NCBI GenBank assembly: GCA_903885525.1
Contig: CAISJA010000101.1
Coordinates: 1 to 11,261 of the forward strand
Direction: 5' to 3'
Source: an uncultured Opitutaceae bacterium
GTDB lineage: Bacteria; Verrucomicrobiota; Verrucomicrobiia; Opitutales; Opitutaceae
DNA length: 11,261 bases
The position numbers and the translations under genes are program-made. The notes beneath the pieces are model-generated. The model ran no database searches. It saw nothing but the letters and a program-made list of their open reading frames with translations, and was not told the DNA's origin. Position 1 is the first letter of the stretch; each line of letters begins with the position of its first letter. Positions 11,067 to 11,261 of the stretch are shown in pieces.

Positions 11067-11261
11067 ATGGCTAACAACAACAGGTCCTACTCCGCTTCCG
11101 GCTCCGGCAATGATTCCGGCGAATCCGGCATGATCGAGAAGGTCGTCTACATCAATCGCTGCGCCAAGGTCGTCAAGGGCGGTCGCCGCTTCAGCTTCTC
11201 CGCCCTCGCCGTCGTCGGCGACGGCAAGGGCAACGTCGGCATCGGCTACGGCAAGGCCAAC
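11067..11261 (+). CDS. rpsE: 30S ribosomal protein S5, N-terminal fragment (partial, 3' end outside window)
   Basis: The window ends after 65 codons of this gene. S5 is a 30S protein at the mRNA entrance that affects decoding accuracy. After a low-complexity Asn/Ser/Gly-rich start of about 20 residues, the dsRNA-binding-like domain begins: MIEKVVYINRCAKVVKGG, RRFSFSALAVVGDGKGNVG and IGYGKAN. The ATG at 11067 is the first after the rplR stop and has no Shine-Dalgarno sequence (TAATCCCGCTCCC leader). Placement after rplR is the standard spc order; rpmD and rplO would be expected next but are not in the window. Confidence 0.96.
   Translation, partial: MANNNRSYSASGSGNDSGESGMIEKVVYINRCAKVVKGGRRFSFSALAVVGDGKGNVGIGYGKAN

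Noticed and set aside
1..11261. Mobile element, CRISPR array, tRNA or accessory gene insertion
   Set aside because: Conserved ribosomal genes fill the window with short spacers. No terminal inverted repeats, regular repeats, cloverleaf sequences or composition breaks were seen beyond the rpsJ-rplC spacer.

Overview
This 11.3 kb window is one uninterrupted block of ribosomal-protein genes, all on the + strand: the fused str, S10 and spc operons of a GC-rich bacterium. It carries 22 genes: the 3' end of rpsL, twenty complete genes (rpsG to rplR) and the 5' end of rpsE. Strong C/G preference at third codon positions and the protein sequences (an EF-G with an extended N-terminus, a long L2, a zinc-free long-form S14) suggest a GC-rich Verrucomicrobiota member, perhaps Opitutales-like. 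That placement is an impression from sequence flavour and was not tested by phylogeny.

Layout. The str part (1-2797) holds rpsL', rpsG and fusA. The S10 part (2818-8045) holds rpsJ, rplC, rplD, rplW, rplB, rpsS, rplV, rpsC, rplP, rpmC and rpsQ. The spc part (8068-11261) holds rplN, rplX, rplE, rpsN, rpsH, rplF, rplR and rpsE'. The order within each part is the classical bacterial one. No tuf gene lies between fusA and rpsJ. Most spacers are 10-40 nt, rplD/rplW overlap by 4 nt, and no stretch over 300 nt lacks a gene. The three largest spacers are rpsJ-rplC (110 nt), rpsN-rpsH (60 nt) and rpsC-rplP (42 nt). The first two can fold into clear hairpins, neither followed by a T tract, so they look like RNA structures or processing/regulatory sites rather than intrinsic terminators.

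The products work together as parts of the 30S subunit (S12, S7, S10, S19, S3, S17, S14, S8, S5), the 50S subunit (L3, L4, L23, L2, L22, L16, L29, L14, L24, L5, L6, L18) and the translocation GTPase EF-G. I see no mobile element, CRISPR array, tRNA or foreign gene, and no undescribed system. The coding content is ordinary. The parts worth a second look are non-coding: every small-subunit gene whose start is visible lacks a Shine-Dalgarno (SD) sequence while most large-subunit genes have one; some SD-less leaders share sequence blocks; and structured spacers precede rplC and rpsH.
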